NCBI GenBank assembly: GCA_024688885.1
Contig: JAILDV010000033.1
Coordinates: 1 to 36,687 of the forward strand
Direction: 5' to 3'
Origin: Bacteroidaceae bacterium
Lineage (GTDB): Bacteria > Bacteroidota > Bacteroidia > Bacteroidales > Bacteroidaceae
DNA: 36,687 bases
Part shown: positions 20,086 through 29,478 of the stretch, piece by piece
Numbering within the stretch: the first letter of the stretch is position 1
How the letters are laid out: every line of letters begins with the position of its first letter
Notes under the pieces: generated by a model
The model's database searches: none
Told to the model about the DNA's origin: nothing
Seen by the model: the letters and a program-made list of their open reading frames with translations, nothing else
Translations under genes and position numbers: made by a program

Positions 20086-21144
20086 TCAATTCTTCAATTC
20101 TGGCCATCCGTCAGCTGTCCAGCTGATAGGGCGTTGAATGAGCATCGCTGCTCCATTGCGAGTGGCGCTATAGCCATGACAGATGAAAATGTCTTCTCCA
20201 TCAAAGTTGTAAGCAGCACAATGACCGGCAGCTTCCCATGTTGTCTTGTCACCTTCAAGGAAGAGATTTCCACCACCCACGAGCATATCTTTACCGTTTC
20301 GGTCAAGATAGGGACCGCTTACGTTCTTGCTACGTCCCACAGCCACACGGTAATTGCTTTGGGCGCCACGGCAACAATAATCCCATGAAACAAAGAGGTA
20401 ATAATAGCCATTATGCTTGAAAATGAAAGGAGCCTCGATAGCATTGCGGCCAGCAAAACGGGATGTCGGATTTTCAGCGGCATTAGGATCACCAGGACGA
20501 TGACGCCGAGCAATTGTGCGTGGCTTTTCCCCTTTGGCAATGTGCATGGTGGAGTCAAGACGTGCAAGCTGGATACCATCCCAGAAAGAACCCCACACAA
20601 GCCAGGGTGTGTCATTCTCGTCTATGACAAAGTTGGGATCAATGGCATTCCAGTTATCGCCAGACGTCTTGCCATCTGCACCGACCTTCCAATCATGCGA
20701 AGCAACGATACATCCTTCATCCTTCCACATGTTGGAAGCCAGAGATCGACTGCTGAGCAGACCGATGGCTGAACCGTTTTTACCGAAAGTGGAACAACTG
20801 TAAGCCATCCACCAACGCCCGTGCCATTGGATGACATCGGGTGCCCATACATGATTGCTGAAGCCTGGCACGGAATCGGTTGTCCATCCAGGAATGACAC
20901 TCATCACGGGTTGCTGACTCATCGTCCATGTCTTGCGGTCTTTAGAGCTCATCTGCTGAATGCCCATTCCTGTGGCGTAGATGTAATAGGTGTCCCTTTC
21001 TTTCGCCATGACTGGGTCATGAACCATAGGGGTTTCCGTCTGCAAAAGCCTTCGAAGTTCTCGTTGGTCACGTTGCTCTTGTGCTGAGGCTGTTGAGATG
21101 ATGGCCGTGATGGCCATTGACAGTAAGATAGTTTTCTTCATCAT
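20086..21144 (-). CDS. Arabinan endo-1,5-alpha-L-arabinosidase, glycoside hydrolase family 43
   Basis: A 352-residue secreted enzyme with a signal peptide (MMKKTILLSMAITAIISTAS). The five-bladed propeller catalytic triad is visible: D43 (MVHDPVM), D169 (NAIDPNF) and E237 (NAIEAPF). The sequence SWDYCCRG is typical of endo-arabinanases rather than xylosidases. It is single-domain, with no binding module. It is the first gene of a two-gene pectin operon with the PL11 lyase. A -7 promoter box lies upstream at 21240-21247. Confidence 0.9.
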   Translation of the reverse strand: MMKKTILLSMAITAIISTASAQEQRDQRELRRLLQTETPMVHDPVMAKERDTYYIYATGMGIQQMSSKDRKTWTMSQQPVMSVIPGWTTDSVPGFSNHVWAPDVIQWHGRWWMAYSCSTFGKNGSAIGLLSSRSLASNMWKDEGCIVASHDWKVGADGKTSGDNWNAIDPNFVIDENDTPWLVWGSFWDGIQLARLDSTMHIAKGEKPRTIARRHRPGDPNAAENPTSRFAGRNAIEAPFIFKHNGYYYLFVSWDYCCRGAQSNYRVAVGRSKNVSGPYLDRNGKDMLVGGGNLFLEGDKTTWEAAGHCAAYNFDGEDIFICHGYSATRNGAAMLIQRPISWTADGWPELKN

Positions 21145-21239
21145 AATAATTAGTAAAAAATAATAGTTAATTAGTTAATAATTAGTTTGTGTTGATGTTC
21201 ACAACAGGATGACCTATGTGATACATAAAATTTCAAATG

Positions 21240-21247
21240 CAAAGATA
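21240..21247 (-). promoter_or_regulatory. Promoter of the GH43-PL11 operon, -7 box
   Basis: Read leftward it is TATCTTTG followed by C, an exact consensus match. No TTTG is found at -33, which would fit a promoter needing an activator. The leader is about 90 bases and contains repeated TTAATTAGTTAATAATTAG-like AT-rich sequence. Confidence 0.55.
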
Positions 21248-21365
21248 CACCAAATAAATGAGAACTATAGTGAATTCATGTCACTTTTTGTTGAAAATAT
21301 GTAACATATGGCAAACAGCCCATCAAATCACTTATGTCCCCATGTAATGTCAACAATACACGAGA

Positions 21366-21405
21366 ACAAAAAAGAGTGACAATGAACTCATTGCCACTCT
21401 TTCTT
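21366..21405 (-). terminator. pgk terminator
   Basis: The arms AAAGAGTGACAATGA (21371-21385) and TCATTGCCACTCTTT (21388-21402) pair with a single mismatch. On the leftward transcript they are followed by a run of T (the A-run at 21368-21373). The hairpin lies 36 bases after the pgk stop. Confidence 0.75.
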
Positions 21406-21437
21406 TATAATTGTATTGATTCTTTTCAGCACAAGGA

Positions 21438-22706
21438 TTATTCACCCTTCACAGCTGCGATGCCAGGAAGAACCTTACCTTCGATAGCCTCGAGAAGAGC
21501 ACCACCACCAGTAGAGATGTAAGACACCTTGTCAGCAAGACCGAACTTGTTTACACAAGCTACAGAGTCACCACCACCGATGAGTGAGAATGCACCTTCA
21601 GCAGTAGCCTTAGCAACAGCCTCACCAACAGCACGAGAACCTGGAGTGAACTCCTCGCACTCGAAGCAACCTGCAGGACCGTTCCAAAGGATAGTCTTTG
21701 CACCTTCGATTGCCTTAGCAAACTTCTCACGGCTGACAGGACCAGCATCGAGACCGTCCCAACCATCTTCGATAGCATTAGATGGAAATGTCTTGATTTC
21801 AGCACCTGGCTTTACAGAGAAAGTAGAGAAATCGTAGCCAGTGCAGCATACAGAATCCTCACCAAGCACGAGTTCTACACCATTTTCCTTAGCCATCTTC
21901 TCAACACCGAGAGCCACATCGAGCTTGTCCAACTCAACGATTGAGTTACCGATTTCACCACCGTGAGCCTTCATGAAGGTGTAGGTCATACCACCGCAGA
22001 GGATGAGCTTGTCCACCTTACCGAGGAGGTTCTCGATGATACCAATCTTAGTGGAAACCTTAGAACCACCCATGATGGCAACGAATGGACGCTTGATGTT
22101 GTTGAGCACGTTGTCAACAGCCTGCACTTCCTTCTCCATGAGGAGACCGAGCATCACATCCTTCTTGTCGAAGTAGTCAGCGATGACAGCAGTAGAAGCG
22201 TGCTTGCGGTGAGCTGTACCGAAAGCATCCATCACCCAGCAATCAGCGTATGAAGCGAGCTTCTTGGCGAACTCCTTCTGGCTTGCCTTCATAGCCTTCT
22301 TAGCCTCGTCGTAAGCAGGATCTTCCTTGTCGATACCTACTGGCTTACCTTCCTCTTCAGGGTAGTAGCGGAGGTTTTCAAGAAGGAGCACCTCGCCTGG
22401 CTTCAGAGCTGCAGCCTGTGCGTCAGCCTTCTGACAGTCATCTGCGAACTGAACAGGAACACCAAGTGCCTTGCTCACAGCAGGAACAATCTGCTTCAGA
22501 GAAAGCTCAGGCTTTACCTTGCCCTTTGGCTTACCCATGTGAGACATGATGATGAGGGCGCCACCTTTCTCAAGAATCAGCTTGAGGGTAGGAACAGCAC
22601 CACGGATACGGGTGTCGTCTGTGATGACGCCATTCTGAATTGGCACGTTGAAATCTACACGCACGATTGCCTTTTTGCCGGCAAAGTTGTACTCATTGAT
22701 AGTCAT
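21438..22706 (-). CDS. pgk: Phosphoglycerate kinase
   Basis: A 422-residue glycolytic enzyme making ATP from 1,3-bisphosphoglycerate. The N-domain has VRVDFNVP (residues 15-22) and SHMGKPKGK. The nucleotide-binding C-domain has [10 protein letters not shown] and [15 protein letters not shown], and the ending [19 protein letters not shown] is canonical. Codon use is highly biased, like gap. It lies 92 bases downstream of panB, with a small TCTCAA-TGT-TTGAGA hairpin (about 22765-22779) in the gap. No consensus promoter is seen directly upstream, so its own promoter is uncertain. Confidence 0.97.
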   Translation of the reverse strand: MTINEYNFAGKKAIVRVDFNVPIQNGVITDDTRIRGAVPTLKLILEKGGALIIMSHMGKPKGKVKPELSLKQIVPAVSKALGVPVQFADDCQKADAQAAALKPGEVLLLENLRYYPEEEGKPVGIDKEDPAYDEAKKAMKASQKEFAKKLASYADCWVMDAFGTAHRKHASTAVIADYFDKKDVMLGLLMEKEVQAVDNVLNNIKRPFVAIMGGSKVSTKIGIIENLLGKVDKLILCGGMTYTFMKAHGGEIGNSIVELDKLDVALGVEKMAKENGVELVLGEDSVCCTGYDFSTFSVKPGAEIKTFPSNAIEDGWDGLDAGPVSREKFAKAIEGAKTILWNGPAGCFECEEFTPGSRAVGEAVAKATAEGAFSLIGGGDSVACVNKFGLADKVSYISTGGGALLEAIEGKVLPGIAAVKGE

Positions 22707-22798
22707 AATACTTTTTGTTTAGTTGTTTAGTAATGCTATTATTGATAATATAATTCTGTCAAATCTCAATGTTTGAGAGTCGCGCAGCACATAGCTGC

Positions 22799-23620
22799 TT
22801 AATATTGCTCGTTCTCATTGGGGAAGTTGCCTTCCTTCACATCTTCCACATAATGTCCGATGGCATCGGTCATGATGGTGTTGAGGTCTGCATAGCGACG
22901 CAAGAACTTGGGAGAGAAACCGCGTGTCATACCAAGCATGTCAGAAATGACGAGCACCTGTCCGTCACAAGCACCACCTGCACCAATACCGATGACTGGG
23001 ATTTTCAGTTCACTGGTCACCTGTGCAGCAAGTTTTGCAGGAATCTTTTCCAAGACCACAGCGAAACATCCAGCGCCTTCAAGAGCATGAGCGTCGTTGA
23101 TGAGTTTCTGAGCCTCAGCCTCTTCTTTTGCACGCACGGTGTAGGTGCCAAATTTATTGATGGATTGAGGAGTCAAACCAAGGTGTCCGCAAATAGGAAT
23201 ACCTGCATCAAGAATCTTTCTGACTGCAGGAATGATTTCCACGCCACCTTCCAGTTTGAGAGCATCGCAATGTGTTTCCTTCATGATGCGGATAGCGTTG
23301 CTGACAGCTTCAGTTTCGTTCACCTGATAAGTTCCGAAAGGCATGTCACAAATCACCAACGCACGTTTCACACCACGCACCACAGCTTTGGCGTGATAAA
23401 TCATCTGGTCAAGTGTGATAGGGAGAGTCGTCCAGTTTCCCGCCATCACGTTACTGGCTGAATCACCTACGAGGATGATGTCTATACCAGCATTGTCTGT
23501 GATGGTTGCTGTTGTGTAATCATACGATGTTAGCATGGCAATCTTTTTACCTTCTGCTTTCATCTGAACCAGCCTGTGAGTTGTGACCTTACGCTGATCC
23601 TCTACTAAATATCCTGCCAT
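22799..23620 (-). CDS. panB: 3-methyl-2-oxobutanoate hydroxymethyltransferase
   Basis: A 273-residue enzyme adding a hydroxymethyl group from methylene-THF to ketoisovalerate in pantothenate synthesis. Metal and active-site residues are visible: D53 (LVGDS), D92 (VICDMPFG), K122 and E124 (LKLEGG), and catalytic E191 (VVLE). I chose the ATG at 23620 ([11 protein letters not shown]) because the promoter at 23645-23674 places the transcript start near 23638, downstream of the only other ATG (23647). panC and panD are not nearby. Confidence 0.95.
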   Translation of the reverse strand: MAGYLVEDQRKVTTHRLVQMKAEGKKIAMLTSYDYTTATITDNAGIDIILVGDSASNVMAGNWTTLPITLDQMIYHAKAVVRGVKRALVICDMPFGTYQVNETEAVSNAIRIMKETHCDALKLEGGVEIIPAVRKILDAGIPICGHLGLTPQSINKFGTYTVRAKEEAEAQKLINDAHALEGAGCFAVVLEKIPAKLAAQVTSELKIPVIGIGAGGACDGQVLVISDMLGMTRGFSPKFLRRYADLNTIMTDAIGHYVEDVKEGNFPNENEQY

Positions 23621-23644
23621 TGTTCTGATTTGTTTAACAGGATG

Positions 23645-23674
23645 CAAAGTTACACATTATTATTAAAACTCAAA
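23645..23674 (-). promoter_or_regulatory. panB promoter inside the 3' end of the receptor gene
   Basis: Read leftward: TTTG (23674-23671), 18 bases, then TAACTTTG (23652-23645). The -33 box overlaps the last codons of the TonB-dependent receptor gene, which ends at 23663. Confidence 0.7.
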
Positions 23675-26062
23675 CAATAAACGTGCATTTATTTGTCGTC
23701 TGGTCAGATAATTTGGCACAGCGTATTGATGATTTGTAATGTCTGTCACCCAATAATAACTGTTCACGTTCGAAATGTCGAGGATGTTGAAGGCGTCCAC
23801 ACCCAGCCATATATTCCGGAAAGCACGTCCAATTCCTGTGTATATATGCTTGTCTTCATTCTTCAGCAATCGGTAACTGATTCCAATGTCCACACGACGG
23901 TAGCTGGGCATACGGAACACCTGTTCTTCACGTCCGGAGTGGGGCGGTCCGAAGGGGAGACCTCCGGCATAATGTGCCTGCAAAGTCATCTTCCAGCGGT
24001 CGGTGGTGGGGAAATAGTCACTAAAGAACAAAGAGCAGTTCAGACGTTGGTCAGTAGGGCGGGGGACATACTTGCTTCCATTGATTTTCTCTTCCGTCTT
24101 CATGATGCCCACACTCAACCACGAATCTGTTCCAGGAACGAATTCACCGTAGATTTTCAGGTCAAGACCCGTTGCATATCCCTTGGCGATGTTACCTCCG
24201 TAATAGACAACACGCACATTGTCAACATTGTATGGAACCAGATTGCTAAGAGCCTTATAATAGGCTTCTGCGGTGAATTTGAAAGGTCGCTGATTCACTC
24301 TGAACTTATATTCCATACCCAGCACAAAGTGGATGCTTCGTTGCGATTTGATGTCATCTCGCAAGAAAGCCACCGTGTTGTTGTTCGTCTTCAACGTGTC
24401 CCGCATTTCCTTGTAGAAAGGAGTTTGGTAATACACACCCGTAGAGAATCGATAGGTGAGGTTGTCATTCTTGGCAGGTGTGAAAGCTACCGTTGCACGA
24501 GGCGAGAAAAGCGTTTCCTTGTTCCAATCCCAATGAGTGAGTCTTGCACCATAGTTCAGCACCAGACTTCCTTCTGCAAATTCCTTACGGTATGTATCTT
24601 GAAAATACAATTCGTAATGCTTTGATTTCTCACTGTTTGTCGACACCATGTTATAGATAAGGTCGAGGCGGTCAGCAGTGTGGGGGAGTGAGTAGCCAGC
24701 AGAGTCGCGCATTTCCCATTCGCGCATCGTCTCGTCCACTTTTTCCATCTTCATCAACATCCCATATCGCAACCAGTGATTGGTGAAACGGTTCTGTCCC
24801 GTGATGCCAACGTTAATCATGCTTGCATTCAACCGGTTTCGTGCATGTTCGTGATAAGTGCCTATACCCAGACTTTCATCATCTCCCTCGTTGTTCAGCC
24901 AATACTCACCATTGATGTCGTACGTCTCGCGTTCTTTGGTCTTAAAGCCCGACCAATTGAATGTCAACGAGTTCATCTTGTTGAAGTTATGGGTGATAGA
25001 GAGGGCACCGAAATAGGTGTGGAACTTATCCTGTTCACTGCCATCGAAATAGACCTTGAATTCCTTCAAATCCGATGAGGTGCCAAACTTGGTTGTTCTG
25101 TCGCTGGGCGTGAATTCATAGTCGTTATTGGAAATCACACCCATCAAGTCAAACGTCCATCGTTGACTGGGGCTCCAACTTATATAGGTCTGATAATCAA
25201 AGTCGCGTGGGTCATATTCACCTTTGGTGTCCATCGTACCCAACAGGTTTTTCATTGTTTTGTATCTTACGGCATGACTCATCGAGAACTTTTCCGAACC
25301 GAAACACACATAGCCGCTGGCACCCAAAAGACTTGCACTGACGCTTCCTTCAAAGCCTTTCACCTTCTTGTATGTGATGTCCAGTACACTTGACATCTTT
25401 TCGCCGTATTTGGCTTCAAAACCACCTGCTGAAAAGCCGATGCGTTCCACCATATCGGGGTTAATGATGCTCAGACCTTCCTGCTGACCGCTTCGAATCA
25501 ATAGGGGACGATAGACTTCTATTCCGTTGATATACACGGAGTTTTCATCAAAAGACCCACCGCGTACATTATATTGAGAAGACAATTCACTATGGGTTGA
25601 AACACCTGCCTGACTCGTAATTAAGCGTTCCACACCGCCACCGCTGGCATTTCCCATATGTCTCATGTCCTCCATGTTCACATCGGTCATCGTGCTGGTT
25701 TGCCGACGGATGTCCGTAACTTCCACGCCACCCAGTTCATAACCCAACGAGGGCAGCATCACGCTCATGGTCACCGAATCCACTGGATTATTCAGCACAC
25801 GTTTGCGTGTCTCGTAGCCAAGCATGGAAAACACAACCACCATAGAATCAGCGCTTTCGCAAGTGAAACGGAATTCTCCCTTCAAATTGCACACAGCACC
25901 ACATCCTGTACCTTCCACACGAACTTGAGCCAATTCCAGCGGCGATTTCTGGTCATCTACAACTTTTCCTTTAATCACAACTGTCTGGGCATTACCAATC
26001 GTAACACCCAGCAACCACAGCAACAATGTTGTATTGAGATATTTCCTAACGTTTCTTTTCAT
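23663..26062 (-). CDS. TonB-dependent outer-membrane receptor with carboxypeptidase-regulatory-like N-domain
   Basis: A 799-residue outer-membrane beta-barrel. The start at 26062 (MKRNVRKYLNTTLLLWLLGV) gives a signal peptide; the longer frame upstream does not. Residues about 25-105 are a carboxypeptidase-regulatory-like domain (GKVVDDQKSPLELAQVRVEG). The plug follows (ERLITSQAGVSTHSELSSQY, then NVRGGSFDENSVYINGIEVY). The rest is barrel, ending in RRQINARLLFEF with the usual terminal Phe. It is shorter than SusC proteins (about 1000 residues) and has no SusD partner, so it is probably not a classical glycan importer. The substrate is unknown. Confidence 0.88.
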   Translation of the reverse strand: MKRNVRKYLNTTLLLWLLGVTIGNAQTVVIKGKVVDDQKSPLELAQVRVEGTGCGAVCNLKGEFRFTCESADSMVVVFSMLGYETRKRVLNNPVDSVTMSVMLPSLGYELGGVEVTDIRRQTSTMTDVNMEDMRHMGNASGGGVERLITSQAGVSTHSELSSQYNVRGGSFDENSVYINGIEVYRPLLIRSGQQEGLSIINPDMVERIGFSAGGFEAKYGEKMSSVLDITYKKVKGFEGSVSASLLGASGYVCFGSEKFSMSHAVRYKTMKNLLGTMDTKGEYDPRDFDYQTYISWSPSQRWTFDLMGVISNNDYEFTPSDRTTKFGTSSDLKEFKVYFDGSEQDKFHTYFGALSITHNFNKMNSLTFNWSGFKTKERETYDINGEYWLNNEGDDESLGIGTYHEHARNRLNASMINVGITGQNRFTNHWLRYGMLMKMEKVDETMREWEMRDSAGYSLPHTADRLDLIYNMVSTNSEKSKHYELYFQDTYRKEFAEGSLVLNYGARLTHWDWNKETLFSPRATVAFTPAKNDNLTYRFSTGVYYQTPFYKEMRDTLKTNNNTVAFLRDDIKSQRSIHFVLGMEYKFRVNQRPFKFTAEAYYKALSNLVPYNVDNVRVVYYGGNIAKGYATGLDLKIYGEFVPGTDSWLSVGIMKTEEKINGSKYVPRPTDQRLNCSLFFSDYFPTTDRWKMTLQAHYAGGLPFGPPHSGREEQVFRMPSYRRVDIGISYRLLKNEDKHIYTGIGRAFRNIWLGVDAFNILDISNVNSYYWVTDITNHQYAVPNYLTRRQINARLLFEF

Positions 26063-26291
26063 CAGATTAATAAACGATGTATTATTATATATATTGTACC
26101 AAAACATAAAAAAGGAGTTAAGAGAGGTAAGAGGTGTATTTTTGCTATTTAACATAATCGCGGTTACATTTATTTAAGGCTTTGCCAAAAAAACTTCTAT
26201 GAATTATCATTTAACACCCAGATAATTGGCTTCATTTTGGGCTTCATTTTTCATTGAACCATTATCTCAATAGAAAATTACACCCTCAAGA

Positions 26292-26322
26292 TTTAAAAAT
26301 TAAAAAAAAAAATATAACTTTG
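26292..26322 (+). promoter_or_regulatory. Promoter of the lipoprotein-TPR-helicase operon
   Basis: TTTA (26292-26295), exactly 19 bases, then TAACTTTG (26315-26322). The ATG follows at 26351. Confidence 0.7.
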
Positions 26323-26350
26323 CAAGCGAATTCTACAAAGATTACGGGAT

Positions 26351-27253
26351 ATGCGTAAACTTATCTTTATTATTTCTTTCCTAGGAATGATTGGTTTGTT
26401 CGGCTCGTGCAGTCAAACCGATAAAATTGAGACAGATTCAGATTCCACAGCGCTCAAGCTGGGTGTTCTTCCCATTATTGAGTGTCTGCCGTTCTATTAT
26501 GCCGATTCCATCGGAATATTTGACTCATTGGGCATAGATGTGAAGCTGGTGACTTTCGAGGCAGCCATGGATGCTGATACAGCGTTTGTAAACGGCTGCA
26601 TTGATGGCATCGTGACAGATTTGGTCAAAGAATGCATCTGGCGAGGAAATGGCGACACAGCTCATGTGGCGATGGTTGGTGATTTGAGATTGTGGCTCGT
26701 CACAGCTCCGAAAGCACGACTGTTGAAGGCTGAAAGCATCAAGGAGAAAATTATTGGCATCACAAGACATTCTTCCGTAGATTATTTTGCGGACAAGATT
26801 TTGGAATCGGTAAAATTGCAGAGCATAGAACTCAACAAGCCACAAATCAACAACTTACGATTGCGTGGTTTGATGGTTGACCAAGACCAGTATGATGGTG
26901 CCATTCTCCCAGAACCTTATGCCAGCGAAGCGGTGGCAAGAGGTGCAAAACGATTGACTGGCACAGAAGACTTGAAATTGACAAACTTGCTATGTGTACT
27001 GTTCAACAATTCTGTCAGTCAAGTCAGAAAGGATGAGATTCAGAAGATACGACAAGCGTATGACATGGCGGTGCTTGCGTTAAACACCGACACCCTGTCG
27101 AACGTGTTAGACTTTATTCCAGAACAGCAAAGGATTCTCCTTCCCGACACCTTATTTAAATATGTGCCGATGAAGCCCAGCATCACATACGATGACACGA
27201 TGATGACAGATGTAAAGAAATGGGTGAAAGGAAGAGGATTAGTGAAGAATTAA
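26351..27253 (+). CDS. Periplasmic-binding-type lipoprotein (ABC solute-binding, NMT1/SsuA-like)
   Basis: A 300-residue lipoprotein. The signal ends in lipobox FGSC with C20 as the lipid anchor. The mature part resembles type-2 periplasmic binding proteins of the NMT1/THI5 or SsuA class (LKLGVLPIIECLPFYYADSI, then GIFDSLGIDVKLVTFEAAMD, later DGAILPEPYASEAV). No permease or ATPase gene accompanies it in the window. Instead a TPR protein gene begins inside its last codons, overlapping by 34 bases. The ligand is unknown. Confidence 0.75.
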   Translation: MRKLIFIISFLGMIGLFGSCSQTDKIETDSDSTALKLGVLPIIECLPFYYADSIGIFDSLGIDVKLVTFEAAMDADTAFVNGCIDGIVTDLVKECIWRGNGDTAHVAMVGDLRLWLVTAPKARLLKAESIKEKIIGITRHSSVDYFADKILESVKLQSIELNKPQINNLRLRGLMVDQDQYDGAILPEPYASEAVARGAKRLTGTEDLKLTNLLCVLFNNSVSQVRKDEIQKIRQAYDMAVLALNTDTLSNVLDFIPEQQRILLPDTLFKYVPMKPSITYDDTMMTDVKKWVKGRGLVKN

Positions 27254-29472
27254 ATGATTCGGAAGTGGATTACATCGATATACATAATAAACTCAGAAAG
27301 GGAAACCTTGCTGATACATTCCCGATGATTCTCCATAAAGTCATTGAAGTGAGCAGTTGGGAGCTCGCTGAAGAGACGGAGACGTTGTGGAACACCTATC
27401 AGCAGATGCTGCAATTCATGTTGCAGGGCATCAACGATGCGCAGAGCGAACGCATTCGCACAGACATCTGCCATCAGCTCAGTTTTGTAGTGAGCCGATT
27501 GGAACGACTCGAACGCATCAAAAATCATGGAGAGGAGAAATATGTGAGTGTCAGCAAGGAAATGAAGCGCATCCCATCCTTCGAGAGCATCGTCAGTCAG
27601 CTGGAAACGGTGTCACAAGAGATGGCAGAAGTGTCGCAAGACGAATTGCTCCGTGACTCTATTCGTCAACACAAAATGGATGCACTCATCGAAGAACATG
27701 AGTCAACCATGCTGAACCTGTTCAACTGGACATGGACATCTGATATCTGGCAAAATGCTGATGTTGACTTGGCCAGCCGCCTCATTCTTTCCAACCAAAT
27801 CAACGCCTATGACAAAGCCGTTTTCATCACGGCCACTACCCTATCCCTCTTCGAGTTTGTCGATGCCGCCAAACTTCTTTTCCTGCTCGACAGCTATTTG
27901 GTGGAAGACGAAATGGTGTCTCAGCGGGCACTGGTGGGATTCCTGCTGGCATTTCATTTTTCTTTCGCACAAGTGAAAGACAACCAAGACTTGAAAGACC
28001 GTCTGCAAATCTACAGCGACGATGCCACCTTCATCCATGACCTCTATGCCACGATGATGCAACTGCAGATGAGCTGCACCACAGAAAGCGTCACCTCACG
28101 GATGCGCAACGACATCATGCCCGCTCTGATGCAGGGATTGACGTCGGGCAAGAAACCTGATGCACAGAACATTGACCCTGATGCATTCATTAAGAACGGA
28201 GAGAACCCCGAATGGATGGACAATGAGAAGATGAACAAGAAGATGCAGGAGATGGCAGAGATGCAGTTGGATGGTGCAGATGTCTATTTTGCCTCCTTTT
28301 CCACCCTGAAAGGATATCCCTTCTTCCATCAGATGTCACATTGGTTCTACCCCTTCTCGTTGGAGAACCATAACACGCCAGAACTGAAGAAGTTCTCCGA
28401 TGGAATGGTCAATAAAATCATCCGGCTCATCCTGAACGGCAGCCCTTTCTGCAACAGCGACAAATACTCTCTCTGCTTCACATTCTCCAATCTTGGCGGT
28501 ATGGCAGAAAATGCTGTGACAGAACAAGTCAGCCGTCAATTGCCCGATGGAATGGACTTGGATGAATTGGCAGACAGTTCCGAACTGCATCAACCCAAGA
28601 AGGCAGACATCCGCAGGCACTACGTGTTTGACTTGTATCGCTTTTACAACATCTATCCCTACAAGCAGCAATTCACCAATCCGTTTGCTCTGCTGAAAGA
28701 GCAACCCGTCACACCATTCAGCAATCCTTGGCTGCAAGAGCTGATGACCAGCGACAAAGAAGAAATGGCGCAGTATGCCGATTTCCTGATGCGGAAAGAG
28801 TTCTATCAAGCCGCGCTGGACATCTTCACCACCCTTGCCACCAACGAATTCGACGACGAGTTGGCAAGCATCTGGCAGAAAATCGGTTTCTGTCATCAGA
28901 AGTTGAATCACACGGAAGAGACCATCCACGCCTATTCTGTAGCCAACAGCATCAAGCCCAACTCCAAATGGACACTCAGCCATCTTGCTTCGTTATGCTA
29001 CAATATGGGACGGATGGAAGAAGCCAGCAAGTACTATCAGGAACTCTTGGAAATCAATCCTGAGAGTTTGAAATATCTGATGAATTTGGCACAATCATTG
29101 ATGCAATGTGGGCATCATGAAGAAGCCTTGCCATTCCTGTACAAAGCCTCATTCCTGGATGAAGAATCTCCATTGGTCAAGATGCAGTTGGCGTGGTGCC
29201 TGATTGTCAACGGTAAGAAAGAGGAAGCCACGAAGTTCGTCTTTGAGTTGCAAGCCGAAGACACCACCCGTGAAGACGCAGCCATCCTGTTAGGTATTGT
29301 GATGCTGCTCGACGGGAAGCTGAAAGAAGCCTACGAACAGTTGCTTCCCCTCATCAATGCCAACAACAGGGCTGACACGATGCAGAAGCTCGACACGCTC
29401 TGTCGTCAAAAACTGCTCCAGCGCACCACCCTCACGCTTTTCACCGATGCGCTGGTGCTCCACATCCACTGA
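27220..29472 (+). CDS. Large tetratricopeptide-repeat protein
   Basis: A 750-residue cytosolic protein with no signal peptide. The first 480 residues are helical and unlike any family I know. TPR-type repeats occupy about 500-680 (YQAALDIFTTLATNEFDDEL; LASLCYNMGRMEEASKYYQE; NLAQSLMQCGHHEEALPFLY). I accept the ATG at 27220, which overlaps the lipoprotein gene, because no other in-frame start occurs for about 36 codons. The overlap implies translational coupling. The helicase gene starts 6 bases after its stop. It may act as an adaptor for the helicase, which is inference from operon position only. Confidence 0.75.
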   Translation: MGERKRISEELNDSEVDYIDIHNKLRKGNLADTFPMILHKVIEVSSWELAEETETLWNTYQQMLQFMLQGINDAQSERIRTDICHQLSFVVSRLERLERIKNHGEEKYVSVSKEMKRIPSFESIVSQLETVSQEMAEVSQDELLRDSIRQHKMDALIEEHESTMLNLFNWTWTSDIWQNADVDLASRLILSNQINAYDKAVFITATTLSLFEFVDAAKLLFLLDSYLVEDEMVSQRALVGFLLAFHFSFAQVKDNQDLKDRLQIYSDDATFIHDLYATMMQLQMSCTTESVTSRMRNDIMPALMQGLTSGKKPDAQNIDPDAFIKNGENPEWMDNEKMNKKMQEMAEMQLDGADVYFASFSTLKGYPFFHQMSHWFYPFSLENHNTPELKKFSDGMVNKIIRLILNGSPFCNSDKYSLCFTFSNLGGMAENAVTEQVSRQLPDGMDLDELADSSELHQPKKADIRRHYVFDLYRFYNIYPYKQQFTNPFALLKEQPVTPFSNPWLQELMTSDKEEMAQYADFLMRKEFYQAALDIFTTLATNEFDDELASIWQKIGFCHQKLNHTEETIHAYSVANSIKPNSKWTLSHLASLCYNMGRMEEASKYYQELLEINPESLKYLMNLAQSLMQCGHHEEALPFLYKASFLDEESPLVKMQLAWCLIVNGKKEEATKFVFELQAEDTTREDAAILLGIVMLLDGKLKEAYEQLLPLINANNRADTMQKLDTLCRQKLLQRTTLTLFTDALVLHIH

Positions 29473-29478
29473 TTTGCC

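Noticed and set aside
19572-20126. A 184-codon rightward frame opposite the PL11 gene
   Set aside because: It covers the signal peptide and propeller coding region of the lyase on the other strand and has no protein-like features.
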